NCBI RefSeq assembly: GCF_020099395.1
Contig: NZ_CP083590.1
Coordinates: 4,340,001-4,404,000, forward strand
Source of the DNA: Streptomyces mobaraensis
GTDB lineage: Bacteria; Actinomycetota; Actinomycetes; Streptomycetales; Streptomycetaceae
Direction: 5' to 3'
DNA: 64,000 nt
Positions 10,129 through 19,616 of this stretch are shown here, piece by piece. The notes under the pieces were generated by a model. That model was given only the letters and a program-made list of their open reading frames with translations. It was not told where the DNA came from and searched no databases. The position numbers and the translations under genes were made by a program. Position 1 is the first letter of the stretch, and every line of letters begins with the position of its first letter.

Positions 10129-11964
10129 GTGACCACCGTGGGCCCGGCGCGGGCCGGGAAATCCGAAGAGCAGGCAGGCGCCGCACCGGCAGGGGCGGAC
10201 GCCGCTCTGGCACGCCCCGGCGCGTGGCCGCGGGCCCGCGCGGCGCTCACCGGCACCGTGCCGGTCACCCTGTTCGTGGCCGCGGTGCTGCACGTGGTGT
10301 GGCGGTTCGTCTTCGCCAACAGCGGCGGCGACCTCGCGGCGCAGGACGCCTGGGCCGAGTTCGCGCTCCAGCACCCCACCTCCGCGTACAACCTCGCCTG
10401 GTACGGCGGCATGCACCCCGTCTCGTACAGCGTGATCTCGCCGTACCTGATGGCGCAGCTCGGGGTGCGTCCCACGATGATGATCGCGGGGACCGTCGCG
10501 TCCGGGCTGATCGCGCTGCTGCTGGTGCGCAGCAAGGCCGTCCGGCGGCCGCTGTGGCCGTCGCTGTACGGCGCTTTCGCGCTGGTCTGCAACGCGATCT
10601 CCGGGCGGGTGACCTTCGCGCTGGGGTCCATGTTCGGCCTGGCGGCGGTGGCCGTGATATTCGCCTGGCCGACGAGCTGGCGCGTGGAGCGCCGGTACCG
10701 CTGGTCGCGGGCGCTGCTCGCCGCCCTGATGGCGGGCCTGGCGACGGCGTCGAGCCCGGTGGCGGGCCTCTTCGTGGGCATAGTGGCCGCCGCGCTGTGG
10801 CTGAGCAAGCGCCGGGCCGCCTCCTACTCGCTGGGTCTGGCGCCGGTCGTGGTGGTGGGCCTGTCGGCGTGGCTCTTCCCGTTCTCCGGGCAGCAGCCGA
10901 TGGACGTCCCCTCGACGGTCCTGCCGCTGCTCTCGGGCGCCTTCGCGCTCGCCTTCGCCCCGCGCTCCTGGCGGACGGTCCGGATGACGTCCGGGCTGTA
11001 CGTGGTCGGCGTGATACTGGTGTGGCTGATCCCCTCCCAGATCGGCACCAACATCGCCCGGCTCGGCATGATCTTCGGCGGTGTGGTGCTGCTCGCCGCC
11101 CTGCAGGAGGCCGAGGTGCCCCCGCGGGCGCAGTGGCTGCGCGCGGGCCGGATGTGGACCGCCTCCGTCCTCGCGCTGGTCACGGTGACCGTCTGGCAGG
11201 TGGTGAACTCCACCGCCGACATCATCAACACCACCCCCGCCGCCTCCTGGGCGCGGGAGATGGCGCCGCTCGTGGACCGGCTGCAGAAGGTCGACGCCGA
11301 CCGCGGCCGGGTCGAGGTCGTCCCGGCCCGCAGCCACCGCGAGGCGTCCGCCCTCGCCCCGTACGTCAACCTGGCGCGCGGCTGGAACCGGCAGGCCGAC
11401 ATGAAGCGGAACCCCGTCTTCTACAAGGAGGGCCTGCTCAACCCGCAGAGCTACCGCACCTGGCTCGACCGCTGGGCCGTGCACTACGTGGTCCTGCCGA
11501 TCGGCGAGCCCGACCACGCCGCAGTCAAGGAGGCCGAGCTCGTCGGCAAGGGCCAGCCCTACCTCGACGAGGTCTGGTCCGACGCCAACTGGCGCCTGTT
11601 CGCCGTCAAGAACCCGACGCCGCTCGCCGCGCCCCCGGCGGAGGTGCTCCGCGCGGACGCCGACGAGCTCTCCCTCACCGTCCGGTCGCCCGGGCCCGTC
11701 CTCATCCGCATCCCCTACACGCCGTGGCTGGGCCTGGTGGACGAGTCCGGCAAGCCCGTGGAGCCGCCGAAGTCCGGCCCCGACGGCGGACCGGCGGTGA
11801 ACGAGCGCGGCTGCCTCACCAAGAAGGTCGAGCAGCCGCCGGGCGAGGACGACCCCGAGGACGACTGGACGGTGCTGCACGCGCCGCACCCCGGTACGTA
11901 CCGCATCGGCGCGCCCTACAAGTTCCCGCGCGGGACGGGCTGCCCCGACGACATGGCGCCGTAG
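10129..11964 (+). CDS. Multi-pass membrane protein, probable GT-C-like architecture, function unknown
   Basis: 611 aa from the GTG at 10129, preceded by GGGGAGAG at about 6 nt; an ATG at 10093 is a weaker alternative. There are about ten to eleven hydrophobic helices between residues 35 and 370, starting with TVPVTLFVAAVLHVVW, then a soluble C-terminal domain of about 240 residues. The first extracytoplasmic loop has GGDLAAQDAWAEF and NLAWYGGMHPVSYSV, with acidic residues placed as in GT-C glycosyltransferases that use lipid-linked sugars. The C-terminal part (LDRWAVHYVVLP onwards) resembles the soluble tail of such enzymes. It stands alone. A role in cell-envelope glycan assembly is inference only. 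Confidence 0.82.
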   Translation: MTTVGPARAGKSEEQAGAAPAGADAALARPGAWPRARAALTGTVPVTLFVAAVLHVVWRFVFANSGGDLAAQDAWAEFALQHPTSAYNLAWYGGMHPVSYSVISPYLMAQLGVRPTMMIAGTVASGLIALLLVRSKAVRRPLWPSLYGAFALVCNAISGRVTFALGSMFGLAAVAVIFAWPTSWRVERRYRWSRALLAALMAGLATASSPVAGLFVGIVAAALWLSKRRAASYSLGLAPVVVVGLSAWLFPFSGQQPMDVPSTVLPLLSGAFALAFAPRSWRTVRMTSGLYVVGVILVWLIPSQIGTNIARLGMIFGGVVLLAALQEAEVPPRAQWLRAGRMWTASVLALVTVTVWQVVNSTADIINTTPAASWAREMAPLVDRLQKVDADRGRVEVVPARSHREASALAPYVNLARGWNRQADMKRNPVFYKEGLLNPQSYRTWLDRWAVHYVVLPIGEPDHAAVKEAELVGKGQPYLDEVWSDANWRLFAVKNPTPLAAPPAEVLRADADELSLTVRSPGPVLIRIPYTPWLGLVDESGKPVEPPKSGPDGGPAVNERGCLTKKVEQPPGEDDPEDDWTVLHAPHPGTYRIGAPYKFPRGTGCPDDMAP

Positions 11965-12204
11965 CGGCGGCGGAACCGGTATCAGCCGCCACCGGCCCGG
12001 CGCGCCTGCCGCGCCGGTGGCGTGCCCCGTACGGCGGATGCCCGTCACCCGTTCGTCCGCAGCCGGTACCGGCCGACGGGGATCACCCGTTCGTCGTCGC
12101 GCGGCGTGCGGCACCGGCCACGGACCGTTTCGCTCGGAAGTGCGCGGAACCTCCCACCTGCTGCGGCACATCGGTGTGCCGCGTCCGCGCACGGAGGAAC
12201 GAGC

Positions 12205-12750
12205 ATGCGTACTGCACGAGTGCTGGCCGGAGCCGTCCTGACCATAGCTGTCGCCGGGCTGCCCTGCGCCCCCGCCTTCGCCGGGGACTTCGACAAGCTG
12301 GAGATCGAGCCGGGGACCGCGTCGCCGGGCGCGACGGTCACGGTGAGCACGCTCGCCTGCGGCAAACACGGCATGGGCTCCGGTGACGCGAGCGCCGTCG
12401 GCGGGCCCTCGGCGTTCGAGCTCAAGCCGGGCACCCACAAGGAGCTGGTGGTCGGCCAGTTCAACGTGCCGGAGGCGGCCAAGGCCGGCACCTACGGCAT
12501 CGGCGTGAAGTGCAAGAACGGCAAGGAAGCCACCGGCGACCTGGTCGTCACCACCGGCTCGTCGTCCTCCGCCCCCGCCAAGCCCGGCAAGCCGGCCAGC
12601 CCGCCGAAGGGCGGCATGCGGACCGGCGCCGGCGGCACGAGCGAGGGCTCGGGCACGGCGGAGATCATCGCGGGCGCGTCCGTACTGGGCGCCGCCGCGG
12701 TGGGCGGCACCTGGTTCCTGCGCCGCCGCGCGGGCACCGACCGGGCCTGA
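12205..12750 (+). CDS. Secreted, C-terminally membrane-anchored protein beside the class F sortase gene
   Basis: 181 aa from the ATG at 12205 with GGAGGAAC upstream. It has a cleavable signal peptide (MRTARVLAGAVLTIAVAG, cleavage near APAFA-GD), then an Ig-like beta domain of about 110 residues with one cysteine pair (LACGKHG and GVKCKNG). A Ser/Pro/Gly linker leads to a C-terminal helix (IIAGASVLGAAAVGGTWFL) and RRR. That tail has the layout of a sortase sorting signal, but the expected LPXTG/LAXTG is missing; the nearest match is GMRTG ahead of the helix. The sortase gene follows at 12904. It may be a non-canonical substrate or simply a tail-anchored protein. Confidence 0.85.
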   Translation: MRTARVLAGAVLTIAVAGLPCAPAFAGDFDKLEIEPGTASPGATVTVSTLACGKHGMGSGDASAVGGPSAFELKPGTHKELVVGQFNVPEAAKAGTYGIGVKCKNGKEATGDLVVTTGSSSSAPAKPGKPASPPKGGMRTGAGGTSEGSGTAEIIAGASVLGAAAVGGTWFLRRRAGTDRA

Positions 12751-12903
12751 GGGCCCGTTCCGCCCGCCGGTGCCCGGCCCGCGTCGGGGCCGGGGACCGG
12801 CGGGCCGGCCGGGGGGGGCTTTGGGGGGATCGGCCGGGGCCGACGGGGGACGGGCGACGGGGGGACCGCCGTACATCCGCCGGTGGAGGACGGTGACATC
12901 TCG

Positions 12904-13866
12904 ATGCTCCGGACGACGCGCGCCACACTGACCGCGCTGGTCACCTGGCTCGGCTCGCGGCCCGTGGCCGCCGCCGTACTCGTCACGGCCGGTCTGTTCT
13001 CCGGCTGCTGGCTGATAGACAGCGGGTCCCGGGCCGCCGCCCCGCCGCCGCAGCCCTCCCGGGCCGAGGCGTTCCCCGCGGGCGGGACGGGCGCCCTGGC
13101 CCCGCACCGCCGCGACCCGCTGATCCGGCCGCTGCCGCCCGTCACCCCGGTCCGGGTGCGCATCCCCGAGATCAAGGTCGACGCCCCGCTGCGCGGGCTC
13201 CGGCTGCTCCCGGACGGCAGCCTCGCCAGCCCGCCGCGGGACGACAAGAACCTCGCTGGCTGGTACGAGTCCGGCACCGCGCCCGGTGCCATCGGCACCG
13301 CGGTCGTCGCCGGCCACGTGGACACGTCCACCGGGCCGGCCGTCTTCTACAACCTCGGCGCCCTCAAGAAGAAGGACCTCGTCGAGATCGTCCGCGCCGA
13401 CGGGCGCACGGCGGTGTTCACCATCGACGCGATCGAGGTGTACGACCGGGGGGACTTCCCGTCCCGGAAGGTGTACGGGGCTTCGGGGCGGGCCGAGTTG
13501 CGGGTGATCACGTGCGGGGGCGGGTTCTCGGAGGAGCGCCACGCGTACCTGGGGAACGTGGTGGTGTACGCGCACCTCGCGAAGGTCGTCGAGGCGGGGT
13601 CGGGGTCGGGGGGCGGGTCTTCGCCTTCTTCGGCTCCCCCTTCGCCCGAACGCTCGTCTTCGCCCGTGTCCTCGTCTTCCCCCTCGCTCTCGTCTTCGCC
13701 TCCTCGGGAGGTCGGACCTCCGGCGAAGCGGACCGGACCGTCGCGCGCACCCGCACCCGCACCGGCGCGGTCGGCGGCGCCGAAGGCGGGTGGCCGGGGA
13801 GCCGCCGCCGGCATGTCACCCTCACCCGCCGCCCCGGCGAAGTCCCGGACAAGCGGCCGTCGTTGA
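12904..13866 (+). CDS. Class F sortase with long Ser/Pro/Ala C-terminal tail
   Basis: 320 aa from the ATG at 12904; an in-frame GTG at 12883 is possible. An N-terminal signal anchor (VAAAVLVTAGLFSGCWLI) is followed by a beta-barrel starting at VRVRIPEIKVDAP. The catalytic His138 (AGHVDTS) and Cys204 (VITCGG) are clear. The usual catalytic Arg before the last strand (…RDNVVV in many relatives) is not there: this protein reads AYLGNVVVYAHL, leaving Arg212 as the only nearby candidate. After the domain ends near residue 225, about 95 residues of Ser/Pro/Gly/Ala repeats follow, which is unusual for the family. The gene follows a likely substrate (12205-12750). Sortases anchor secreted proteins to the cell wall. 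Confidence 0.88.
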   Translation: MLRTTRATLTALVTWLGSRPVAAAVLVTAGLFSGCWLIDSGSRAAAPPPQPSRAEAFPAGGTGALAPHRRDPLIRPLPPVTPVRVRIPEIKVDAPLRGLRLLPDGSLASPPRDDKNLAGWYESGTAPGAIGTAVVAGHVDTSTGPAVFYNLGALKKKDLVEIVRADGRTAVFTIDAIEVYDRGDFPSRKVYGASGRAELRVITCGGGFSEERHAYLGNVVVYAHLAKVVEAGSGSGGGSSPSSAPPSPERSSSPVSSSSPSLSSSPPREVGPPAKRTGPSRAPAPAPARSAAPKAGGRGAAAGMSPSPAAPAKSRTSGRR

Positions 13867-13879
13867 AGGTCCAGGCGGA

Positions 13880-14443
13880 TCAGGGCCGCCGCGCGCGGGC
13901 CCGCTCCCGCCGTATCTCCACCCCGTCCGCCGTCAGCGGGGCACGGATGGCGGACACGTCACCGACCCGCAGGCCGCTCGGGGTGCGGTACTCCTCGCGC
14001 ATGCCGATGACCGAGATCTCCACCTCCGACTCCGGCTGCCAGAACGTGCGGTAGTACGGCGCGTTGGCCGGGTCCTCCGGTATCTCCACCAGCGGCACCC
14101 CGCGCCGCTCCAGCAGGCGGCGGAGCTTGGCGAAGCGGAGCCGGGGGGTGAAGCGCCCGTACCGTTCCCGGAGCACCGGCTCCAGGAACTCCCGTCCGCG
14201 GTGCGTCAGGCGATGCACCTGGAGGGTGAAGTGGTGCGCCTCCCACGGGGATCCAGCTGACTCGCGGATCCAGTGGAACTCGGTCAGGCCGTGGTCCCGG
14301 CACAGGCCGTACTCGTGGACGTTGTCGCCGAAGTCCGGGCCGAGGACCTCGGCGACGCGCTCGGGGGAGTCCGCCGGGCGCAGGCCGAGCACGGTGCCGG
14401 TGGTGACGACGTCCACGTAGAACGCCAGGGAGTGCGGGGTCAT
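13880..14443 (-). CDS. Uncharacterised protein, 187 aa
   Basis: Starts at an ATG with GGAGGG seven bases upstream. It has no signal peptide or membrane segment. The sequence is rich in aromatic and charged residues (YVDVVTTGTVLGLRPADSPE, GDNVHEYGLCRDHGLTEFHW, HHFTLQVHRL) and ends in an Arg-rich tail. The first 60 residues resemble bacterial proteins annotated only as hypothetical, often near polymorphic-toxin immunity-like families; I cannot assign a family from sequence alone. It lies 42 bp downstream of recQ on the same strand and could be cotranscribed with it. Confidence 0.72.
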   Translation of the reverse strand: MTPHSLAFYVDVVTTGTVLGLRPADSPERVAEVLGPDFGDNVHEYGLCRDHGLTEFHWIRESAGSPWEAHHFTLQVHRLTHRGREFLEPVLRERYGRFTPRLRFAKLRRLLERRGVPLVEIPEDPANAPYYRTFWQPESEVEISVIGMREEYRTPSGLRVGDVSAIRAPLTADGVEIRRERARARRP

Positions 14444-14485
14444 ATGGCTGCCCTCCGGGTGCGGTGGCCGACGAGGGGCGGGGTG

Positions 14486-16411
14486 TCAGTCCGTCGCGGC
14501 CGTCGCCGTCTCCTCCCCGTCCTCCTCTGGCGCGCCCAGCGCCTTGAGCACCTCCAGGATCGCGTCCCCGTACTTCACCAGCTTGTTCTCGCCCACGCCG
14601 TTCACGGTCGCCAGGCCGTCCAACGAGTCGGGCCGGACCGTCGCGATCTCCCGCAGCGTCGCGTCGTGGAAGATGACGTACGCGGGGACGCCCTGCTCCT
14701 TGGCCGTGGCGGCCCGCCAGGCGCGGAGCTCCTCGAAGACCGGCACCGCCGCCGCCGGCAGCTCGGCCGCCGCCGCGCGGCTCCCCGACCGGCCGCCGCC
14801 ACCGCCGGACGCGGACTTCGTCCGGGCCGCCTTCCGCTCCGGCTCCCTCCGCAGCAGCACCTGGCGCCGGCCGCCGAGCACGTCCCCGCTGGCGTCGGTG
14901 AGGACGAGCGTGCCGTATTCGCCTTCTACCGTGAGCAGCCCCTCGGCGAGCAACTGCCGTACCACGCCCCGCCATTCGACGGCGCTGAGCTCCGTGCCGA
15001 TGCCGAAGACGGTGAGCTGGTCGTGGTCGTGCTGGATGACCTTGGCGGTCCGCTTGCCGAGCAGGATGTCGATGATCTGGCCGGCGCCGAACTTCTGCCG
15101 GCGCTCGCGGGCCAGCCGGAAGACCGCCGAGAGGAACTTCTGGGCGGCGATCGTGCCGTCCCAGGTGACGGGCGGCGTCAGGCAGGTGTCGCAGTTGCCG
15201 CACGGCTCGCCGTGCTGGCCGAAGTAGGCGAGCAGCCGGACGCGGCGGCACTCCACCGTCTCGCACAGGGCGAGCATCGCCTCCAGGTGGGCGGCCAGCC
15301 GCCGGCGGTGCGCCTCGTCGCCCTCCGAGCCGTCGATCATCTTCCGCTGCTGGACGACGTCCTGGAGGCCGTACGCCAGCCAGGCCGTCGACGGCAGGCC
15401 GTCGCGCCCGGCACGGCCGGTCTCCTGGTAGTAGCCCTCGACGGACTTCGGCAGGTCGAGGTGGGCCACGAAGCGGACGTCCGGCTTGTCGATGCCCATG
15501 CCGAAGGCGATCGTGGCGACCATCACCAGGCCGTCCTCCCGCAGGAAGCGCGCCTGGTTGGCGGCGCGGACCCGCGCGTCGAGGCCCGCGTGGTACGGCA
15601 GCGCCTCGACGCCCTCCCGCACCAGGAACGCGGCCGTGTCCTCCACGCTCTTGCGGGACAGGCAGTAGACGACGCCCGCGTCGCCCGCGTGCTCGCCGCG
15701 GATCAGCTCCAGGAGCTGGCGGCGCGGCTCGTTCTTCTGCGCGATGCGGTACTGGATGTTGGGCCGGTCGAAGCTGGCCACGAAGTGACGGGCGTCACCG
15801 AGCTGGAGCCGCGCCGCGATCTCCCGGCGGGTGGCGTCCGTCGCGGTCGCGGTCAGGGCGATGCGCGGCACGTCGGGCCAGCGCTCGTGCAGCGCGGACA
15901 GGGCCAGGTAGTCGGGCCGGAAGTCGTGGCCCCACTGGGCGACGCAGTGCGCCTCGTCGATCGCGAAGACCGAGACCTTGCCGCGGTCCAGCAGGCTCAT
16001 CGTCGATTCGAGGCGCAGCCGCTCCGGGGCGAGGTAGAGCACGTCCAGCTCGCCCGCCAGGAACTCGGCCTCGACCATGCGGCGCTCGTCGAGGTCCTGC
16101 GTGGAGTTCAGGAAGCCCGCGCGGACGCCGAGGGCGCGGAGCGCGTCCACCTGGTCCTGCATCAGGGCGATCAGCGGTGAGACGACCACCCCGACACCCG
16201 GTCTGACCAGGGCCGGGATCTGGTAGCAGAGCGACTTGCCGCCGCCCGTGGGCATCAGGACGAGCGCGTCGCCGCCCGCGACGACGTGCTCGATGATCTC
16301 TTCCTGCGCCCCGCGGAACGCGTCGTAACCGAAGACGCGGCGCAGCACGCCGAGCGCCTCGCTCGACGCTTCGGGCTCACGGGTCGCGGTGGTCTCGGTG
16401 GGGTCGGCCAT
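14486..16411 (-). CDS. recQ: ATP-dependent DNA helicase RecQ
   Basis: 641 aa, close to the usual bacterial RecQ length. A 3'-5' superfamily 2 helicase that unwinds recombination and repair intermediates. It shows Walker A (MPTGGGKS, residues 53-60), the DEAH box (152-155), the [15 protein letters not shown] aromatic-loop region, helicase motif VI ([10 protein letters not shown]), the RQC zinc cluster ([12 protein letters not shown] through CGNCDTC), a winged-helix region, and an HRDC domain in the last about 75 residues ([20 protein letters not shown]). A glycine-rich linker near 540-560 separates the winged helix from HRDC. No lesion or frameshift was seen. Confidence 0.95.
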   Translation of the reverse strand: MADPTETTATREPEASSEALGVLRRVFGYDAFRGAQEEIIEHVVAGGDALVLMPTGGGKSLCYQIPALVRPGVGVVVSPLIALMQDQVDALRALGVRAGFLNSTQDLDERRMVEAEFLAGELDVLYLAPERLRLESTMSLLDRGKVSVFAIDEAHCVAQWGHDFRPDYLALSALHERWPDVPRIALTATATDATRREIAARLQLGDARHFVASFDRPNIQYRIAQKNEPRRQLLELIRGEHAGDAGVVYCLSRKSVEDTAAFLVREGVEALPYHAGLDARVRAANQARFLREDGLVMVATIAFGMGIDKPDVRFVAHLDLPKSVEGYYQETGRAGRDGLPSTAWLAYGLQDVVQQRKMIDGSEGDEAHRRRLAAHLEAMLALCETVECRRVRLLAYFGQHGEPCGNCDTCLTPPVTWDGTIAAQKFLSAVFRLARERRQKFGAGQIIDILLGKRTAKVIQHDHDQLTVFGIGTELSAVEWRGVVRQLLAEGLLTVEGEYGTLVLTDASGDVLGGRRQVLLRREPERKAARTKSASGGGGGRSGSRAAAAELPAAAVPVFEELRAWRAATAKEQGVPAYVIFHDATLREIATVRPDSLDGLATVNGVGENKLVKYGDAILEVLKALGAPEEDGEETATAATD

Positions 16412-16529
16412 TCGGGCAGTCTACGAGGAACGGCACGCCCGAGCGGGTGATCAAGGAAGCCTGTGGACGACGGGCGGCTTGTGGACAACTCCGTCACTCC
16501 TCGGTGTAAGGACAGGCGACGCTCGCCCG

Positions 16530-18608
16530 CTACGCCACCTCGATGCCGTACTCCTGGACCAGAGCCTCCAGACCCCCGGGATACCCCTTGCCCCCCACCA
16601 CGAAGTCCCAGTTCCCGCCCGACCGCTTCCGGAACGAGCCCAGCACCAGCGCCGTCTCGCCCGGCCGGCCGTCCGAGACCTCCAGCTGCCCGAGCTCCGC
16701 CCCCGCCGCGTCCGAGAGCCGTATCCGGGCGTCCGTGAAGCGGGAGAGGTCGGCCTCCGGGTTGATCTCGGGGTCTATGGCCGCCGCCAGCACCAGCCGG
16801 TCCGCCGGCTCGGGCAGCGCGTCGAACGCGACCCGCAGGGCCGCCTTGTCCCCGGGCAGCGGGTCGACCGACCGCACGGTGCCGTCGGGGGTGCGGGGGT
16901 TGTTGTAGAAGACGAAGTGCTCCTCGCTGAGCACGCGGGAGCCCCGGCAGACCAGGGCACAGACGTCCAGGGCCACGCCGCCGGACCAGGACATGCCCAG
17001 CACGTTGTGGTCGGCGGGCTCCGCGGGGTCCGCTGCGGGAGCGGCCGTACGGGACGCCGCCGCGCCACCGCCCGTACCCCCCGCCCCGTCCGCCGGCCCC
17101 AGCCGCCCCCGCAGCCCGTGCTGCGCCAGCAGACCCACCAGCTCCTCGCCGTTGACCAGCGTCAGCGGCTTGCCGTTCGCGAACGCGTACGAGCCGGGGC
17201 CGAACCGGGACGTCGTCACCAGGACGCCCTTGTTGGCACCCGCCCCCTGCACCGTCCCGAACAGATCCCGGACCGCCGTCGGGGGCACCGTCTTCCGGTA
17301 CCGCTTCACCTGCACGATGATCCGGCCGCCGCTGATCGGATCCGGGTCCAGCGCCTCGACGTCCACCCCGCCGTCGTTCGAACGGGTCGTCATCACCGCC
17401 CGCATCCCGCGCGCCCGGAACAGCTCCGCGACCAGCGCCTCGAACTCCACCGGGTCCATCTCGAACAGGTCCGGGTCGCCGTCGTCCCCGCCGCCGTGCG
17501 ACACCACGCCCCGGCCGACCTCGTCCGGCGTCCGCTCCGCCCGGACGGCCGTGCGCTGGTCCGGCCGCGCCGACAGCCGCCCGCCCAGCCCGTCCACCAG
17601 GCAGTCCGGCGCGCTCACCTGCTCCAGGTGCAGCCGCCCGAACGCCTCCCGGTCCACCGTGACCGCCGCCAGCACCAGCCGCGCCCGGCGGCCCGTCGCC
17701 GGGTCGTGGTCGTCCACGAAACCGTTGAGGACGACGGACTCCAGCGCCCCGAACGCGTCCGCCGCGAACAGCTCGCGCACCGCCAGCAGCACGCACTGCG
17801 CCACCACGTCCCGGTACAGCGCCCGGCGCTGGGCCGCCGGGCGGGCCGTCTCCTTCTCCTGGTCGGCGGTCGGCATGTAGCGCACCGACTTCACCTCGGG
17901 CACCACGTCGAACCCCGGCAGCTCCCACTCCAGGACGAGTTGCCGCGCCCCCGGGTCGTAGGCCGCCGACACCTGGTGCGGGAACTCCTCCGGCCAGGCC
18001 GACGACGCGTACAGCGCCGCCGAGAAGTACTCCACCACCGCGTCCGGATCACCCGCCCGCAACGCCGCCACCAGCTCCGCGACGCCCGCGTTGTGCTGCC
18101 GCACCTGCGCCAGCCGGGCCGCCGCCCACTGGTCGTACTGCTGCCGGTACGCGGCCAGCTGCCGCTGCCGCAGCGCCTCCGCCTCCTGGGCCGCCCGCAG
18201 GTCGCGCTCGTACTGCGACCGCCGCCCGAACCCGTACCGCGCCGGGTCCGGCAGCGGCGCCGGCACCCCCAGGTGGCCCGGGTTGAAGGGCTCCAGCACC
18301 TCCGGCTCCGTCAGCCGCGCCGCCGAGAACGCCGGCGCCGCGCACCCGGTGCGCAGCAGCCCCTCCAGCTCCGCGACCCGGGCCTCCAGCTCCTCCGTCC
18401 GGCGCCGCGCCTCGGCCTCCCGCGCCTGCCGGTAGGCCGTCCGCCGCTCCCGGTCCAGCCGCGCCGCCTCCCGCTGGGCCGTCCGCTGCGCCCGCTCCCG
18501 CTCGCGCTGCTCCTGCACCTCGGCCCGGTGCCGGAGTTCCTGCTGCCGGTTCTGCGCGCGCTGGGCCTCCGCCCAGATGCCTATCAGTCCGTTGGAGCGA
18601 CGAGTCAT
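16530..18608 (-). CDS. Mrr-type restriction nuclease / TerD-domain fusion protein
   Basis: 692 aa from the ATG at 18608. Residues 10-85 are a strongly charged coiled coil (RERERAQRTAQREAARLDRE), and a second helical stretch covers 130-200. A globular middle part (230-345) is of unknown family. Residues 385-490 are a Mrr-like PD-(D/E)XK nuclease with Asp416 (NDGGVD) and the Gln433-Val-Lys435 (QVKRY) motif, plus the downstream GVLVTTSRFGPGSYAFA block. After a Gly/Ala/Pro linker, residues 533-692 form a TerD/CABP domain (GMSWSGGVALDVCALV, HFVFYNN, FRKRSGGNWDFVVGGKGY). TerD proteins bind calcium and act in tellurium, stress and phage-resistance systems; Mrr cuts modified DNA. A nuclease under Ter-type control is the simplest reading. 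No helicase or methylase partner adjoins it. Confidence 0.9.
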   Translation of the reverse strand: MTRRSNGLIGIWAEAQRAQNRQQELRHRAEVQEQRERERAQRTAQREAARLDRERRTAYRQAREAEARRRTEELEARVAELEGLLRTGCAAPAFSAARLTEPEVLEPFNPGHLGVPAPLPDPARYGFGRRSQYERDLRAAQEAEALRQRQLAAYRQQYDQWAAARLAQVRQHNAGVAELVAALRAGDPDAVVEYFSAALYASSAWPEEFPHQVSAAYDPGARQLVLEWELPGFDVVPEVKSVRYMPTADQEKETARPAAQRRALYRDVVAQCVLLAVRELFAADAFGALESVVLNGFVDDHDPATGRRARLVLAAVTVDREAFGRLHLEQVSAPDCLVDGLGGRLSARPDQRTAVRAERTPDEVGRGVVSHGGGDDGDPDLFEMDPVEFEALVAELFRARGMRAVMTTRSNDGGVDVEALDPDPISGGRIIVQVKRYRKTVPPTAVRDLFGTVQGAGANKGVLVTTSRFGPGSYAFANGKPLTLVNGEELVGLLAQHGLRGRLGPADGAGGTGGGAAASRTAAPAADPAEPADHNVLGMSWSGGVALDVCALVCRGSRVLSEEHFVFYNNPRTPDGTVRSVDPLPGDKAALRVAFDALPEPADRLVLAAAIDPEINPEADLSRFTDARIRLSDAAGAELGQLEVSDGRPGETALVLGSFRKRSGGNWDFVVGGKGYPGGLEALVQEYGIEVA

Positions 18609-18729
18609 GGCGGATTCAGCCCTCCCCCCGAGACCGATCCGTCCCGGAACCGCGATACGTACTGGCTCCATGACCAGCGGTGACCCGTCAACTCTAGTCG
18701 CGGCGGGGCGGTGCCGGACTGGCGGTCCG

Positions 18730-19458
18730 TCAGGCCAGGGCCGCCGCTTCGCGCTCCGCGCCCGCCTCCGCCTCGGCGTCCAGCAGCTTCTCCATCGGGC
18801 TCACGCCCACCGCGCCGCCGACCACGATGCCCACCAGGATGGCGCCCAGCAGCATGGCCGTGGAACCCCAGGAGGCCATGGCCTCGACGGGCAGCGTGTA
18901 CGCGCCGATCACGCGGGCCGCGCACTCGGCGAGCAGGGCCGCGCCCCAGACGGCGCTGTAGCGGCGCTCCAGGCTCCGGAAGCGGGCGTTCCCCGACGTC
19001 AGGCGGTCCCATGCGGCGGCCTTCGCCGAACTGCCCTTGACGAGCATGGGCTTGAGGCCGGCCGTCATCAGGGGCGTGCCCCGGACGGCGGACCAGAGGA
19101 TGGCGCCGCCGACGAAGCTGCTGATGACGGAGTCCTTGGCGATCATCAGCCGGGCGTCGCCGGTGGCGAAACTCAGCAGCAGGGAAAGGAGATTGACGAC
19201 CAGCATCACGCCGGCCAGCCCGTTCACCGCCCGCTCGCGCACCAGGCTGAGGACGGTGCGGACGGCGGGCACCACGCTGCTGAGGGCCAGGGAGAGGACG
19301 AGGCTGAGCCCGAAGCCCTCGTGCAGCAGGTAGTAGCCGCCCAGCGGCACGGCGACGTCCAGCAGCAGCGGCATGAGGGCGGTGGAGAGCGGGTTCTCCT
19401 CGCGCGCCGGGGCGCCGGGGGTGGTGGCGGTGCCGGGCTGGTCCGTTGCCTGCGACAT
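18730..19458 (-). CDS. VC0807-like integral membrane protein
   Basis: 242 aa from the ATG at 19458 with AGGAG about 7 nt upstream. It has five or six hydrophobic helices (DVAVPLGGYYLL, LVLSLALSSVVPA, LAGVMLVVNLLSLLLSFATGD, AILVGIVVGGAVG). The arrangement LLDVAVPLGGYYLLHEGFG… ATGDARLMIAKDS matches a widespread uncharacterised family, VC0807-like. A charged Ala/Glu tail closes the protein. Function is unknown, and no operon partner is close on the same strand. Confidence 0.8.
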   Translation of the reverse strand: MSQATDQPGTATTPGAPAREENPLSTALMPLLLDVAVPLGGYYLLHEGFGLSLVLSLALSSVVPAVRTVLSLVRERAVNGLAGVMLVVNLLSLLLSFATGDARLMIAKDSVISSFVGGAILWSAVRGTPLMTAGLKPMLVKGSSAKAAAWDRLTSGNARFRSLERRYSAVWGAALLAECAARVIGAYTLPVEAMASWGSTAMLLGAILVGIVVGGAVGVSPMEKLLDAEAEAGAEREAAALA

Positions 19459-19569
19459 GCTTGCTGCTCCTGGGCTGTTCCCGGGCCGATCCCGGGGCGT
19501 TGATCACAGCTTCGCGGAGCGGGGGTGCCCGGCGGCAGGGCCGGGTGTGGGGGATACGGCAGGACGAAT

Positions 19570-19608
19570 GTCATGGGTGGGGCCGCGCCCTCGTGCCCCA
19601 CCCATGAC
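19570..19608 (-). terminator. Terminator hairpin after the conservon operon
   Basis: A perfect 14-bp stem (GTCATGGGTGGGGC / GCCCCACCCATGAC) with an 11-nt loop lies 9 bp past the stop of the last P450 gene, where a terminator is expected. There is no clear U-tract, as is common in Streptomyces. Confidence 0.75.
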
Positions 19609-19616
19609 CCGCGGGA

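Noticed and set aside
6752..10213. 1153-codon minus-strand open frame
   Set aside because: Antisense to the carboxypeptidase gene; Arg/Ala-rich, no recognisable domain.
9316..13575. 1419-codon open frame on the minus strand
   Set aside because: It runs antisense to four well-supported plus-strand genes and through repeat spacers, and has Arg/Gly/Pro-rich composition with no domain; a product of GC bias.
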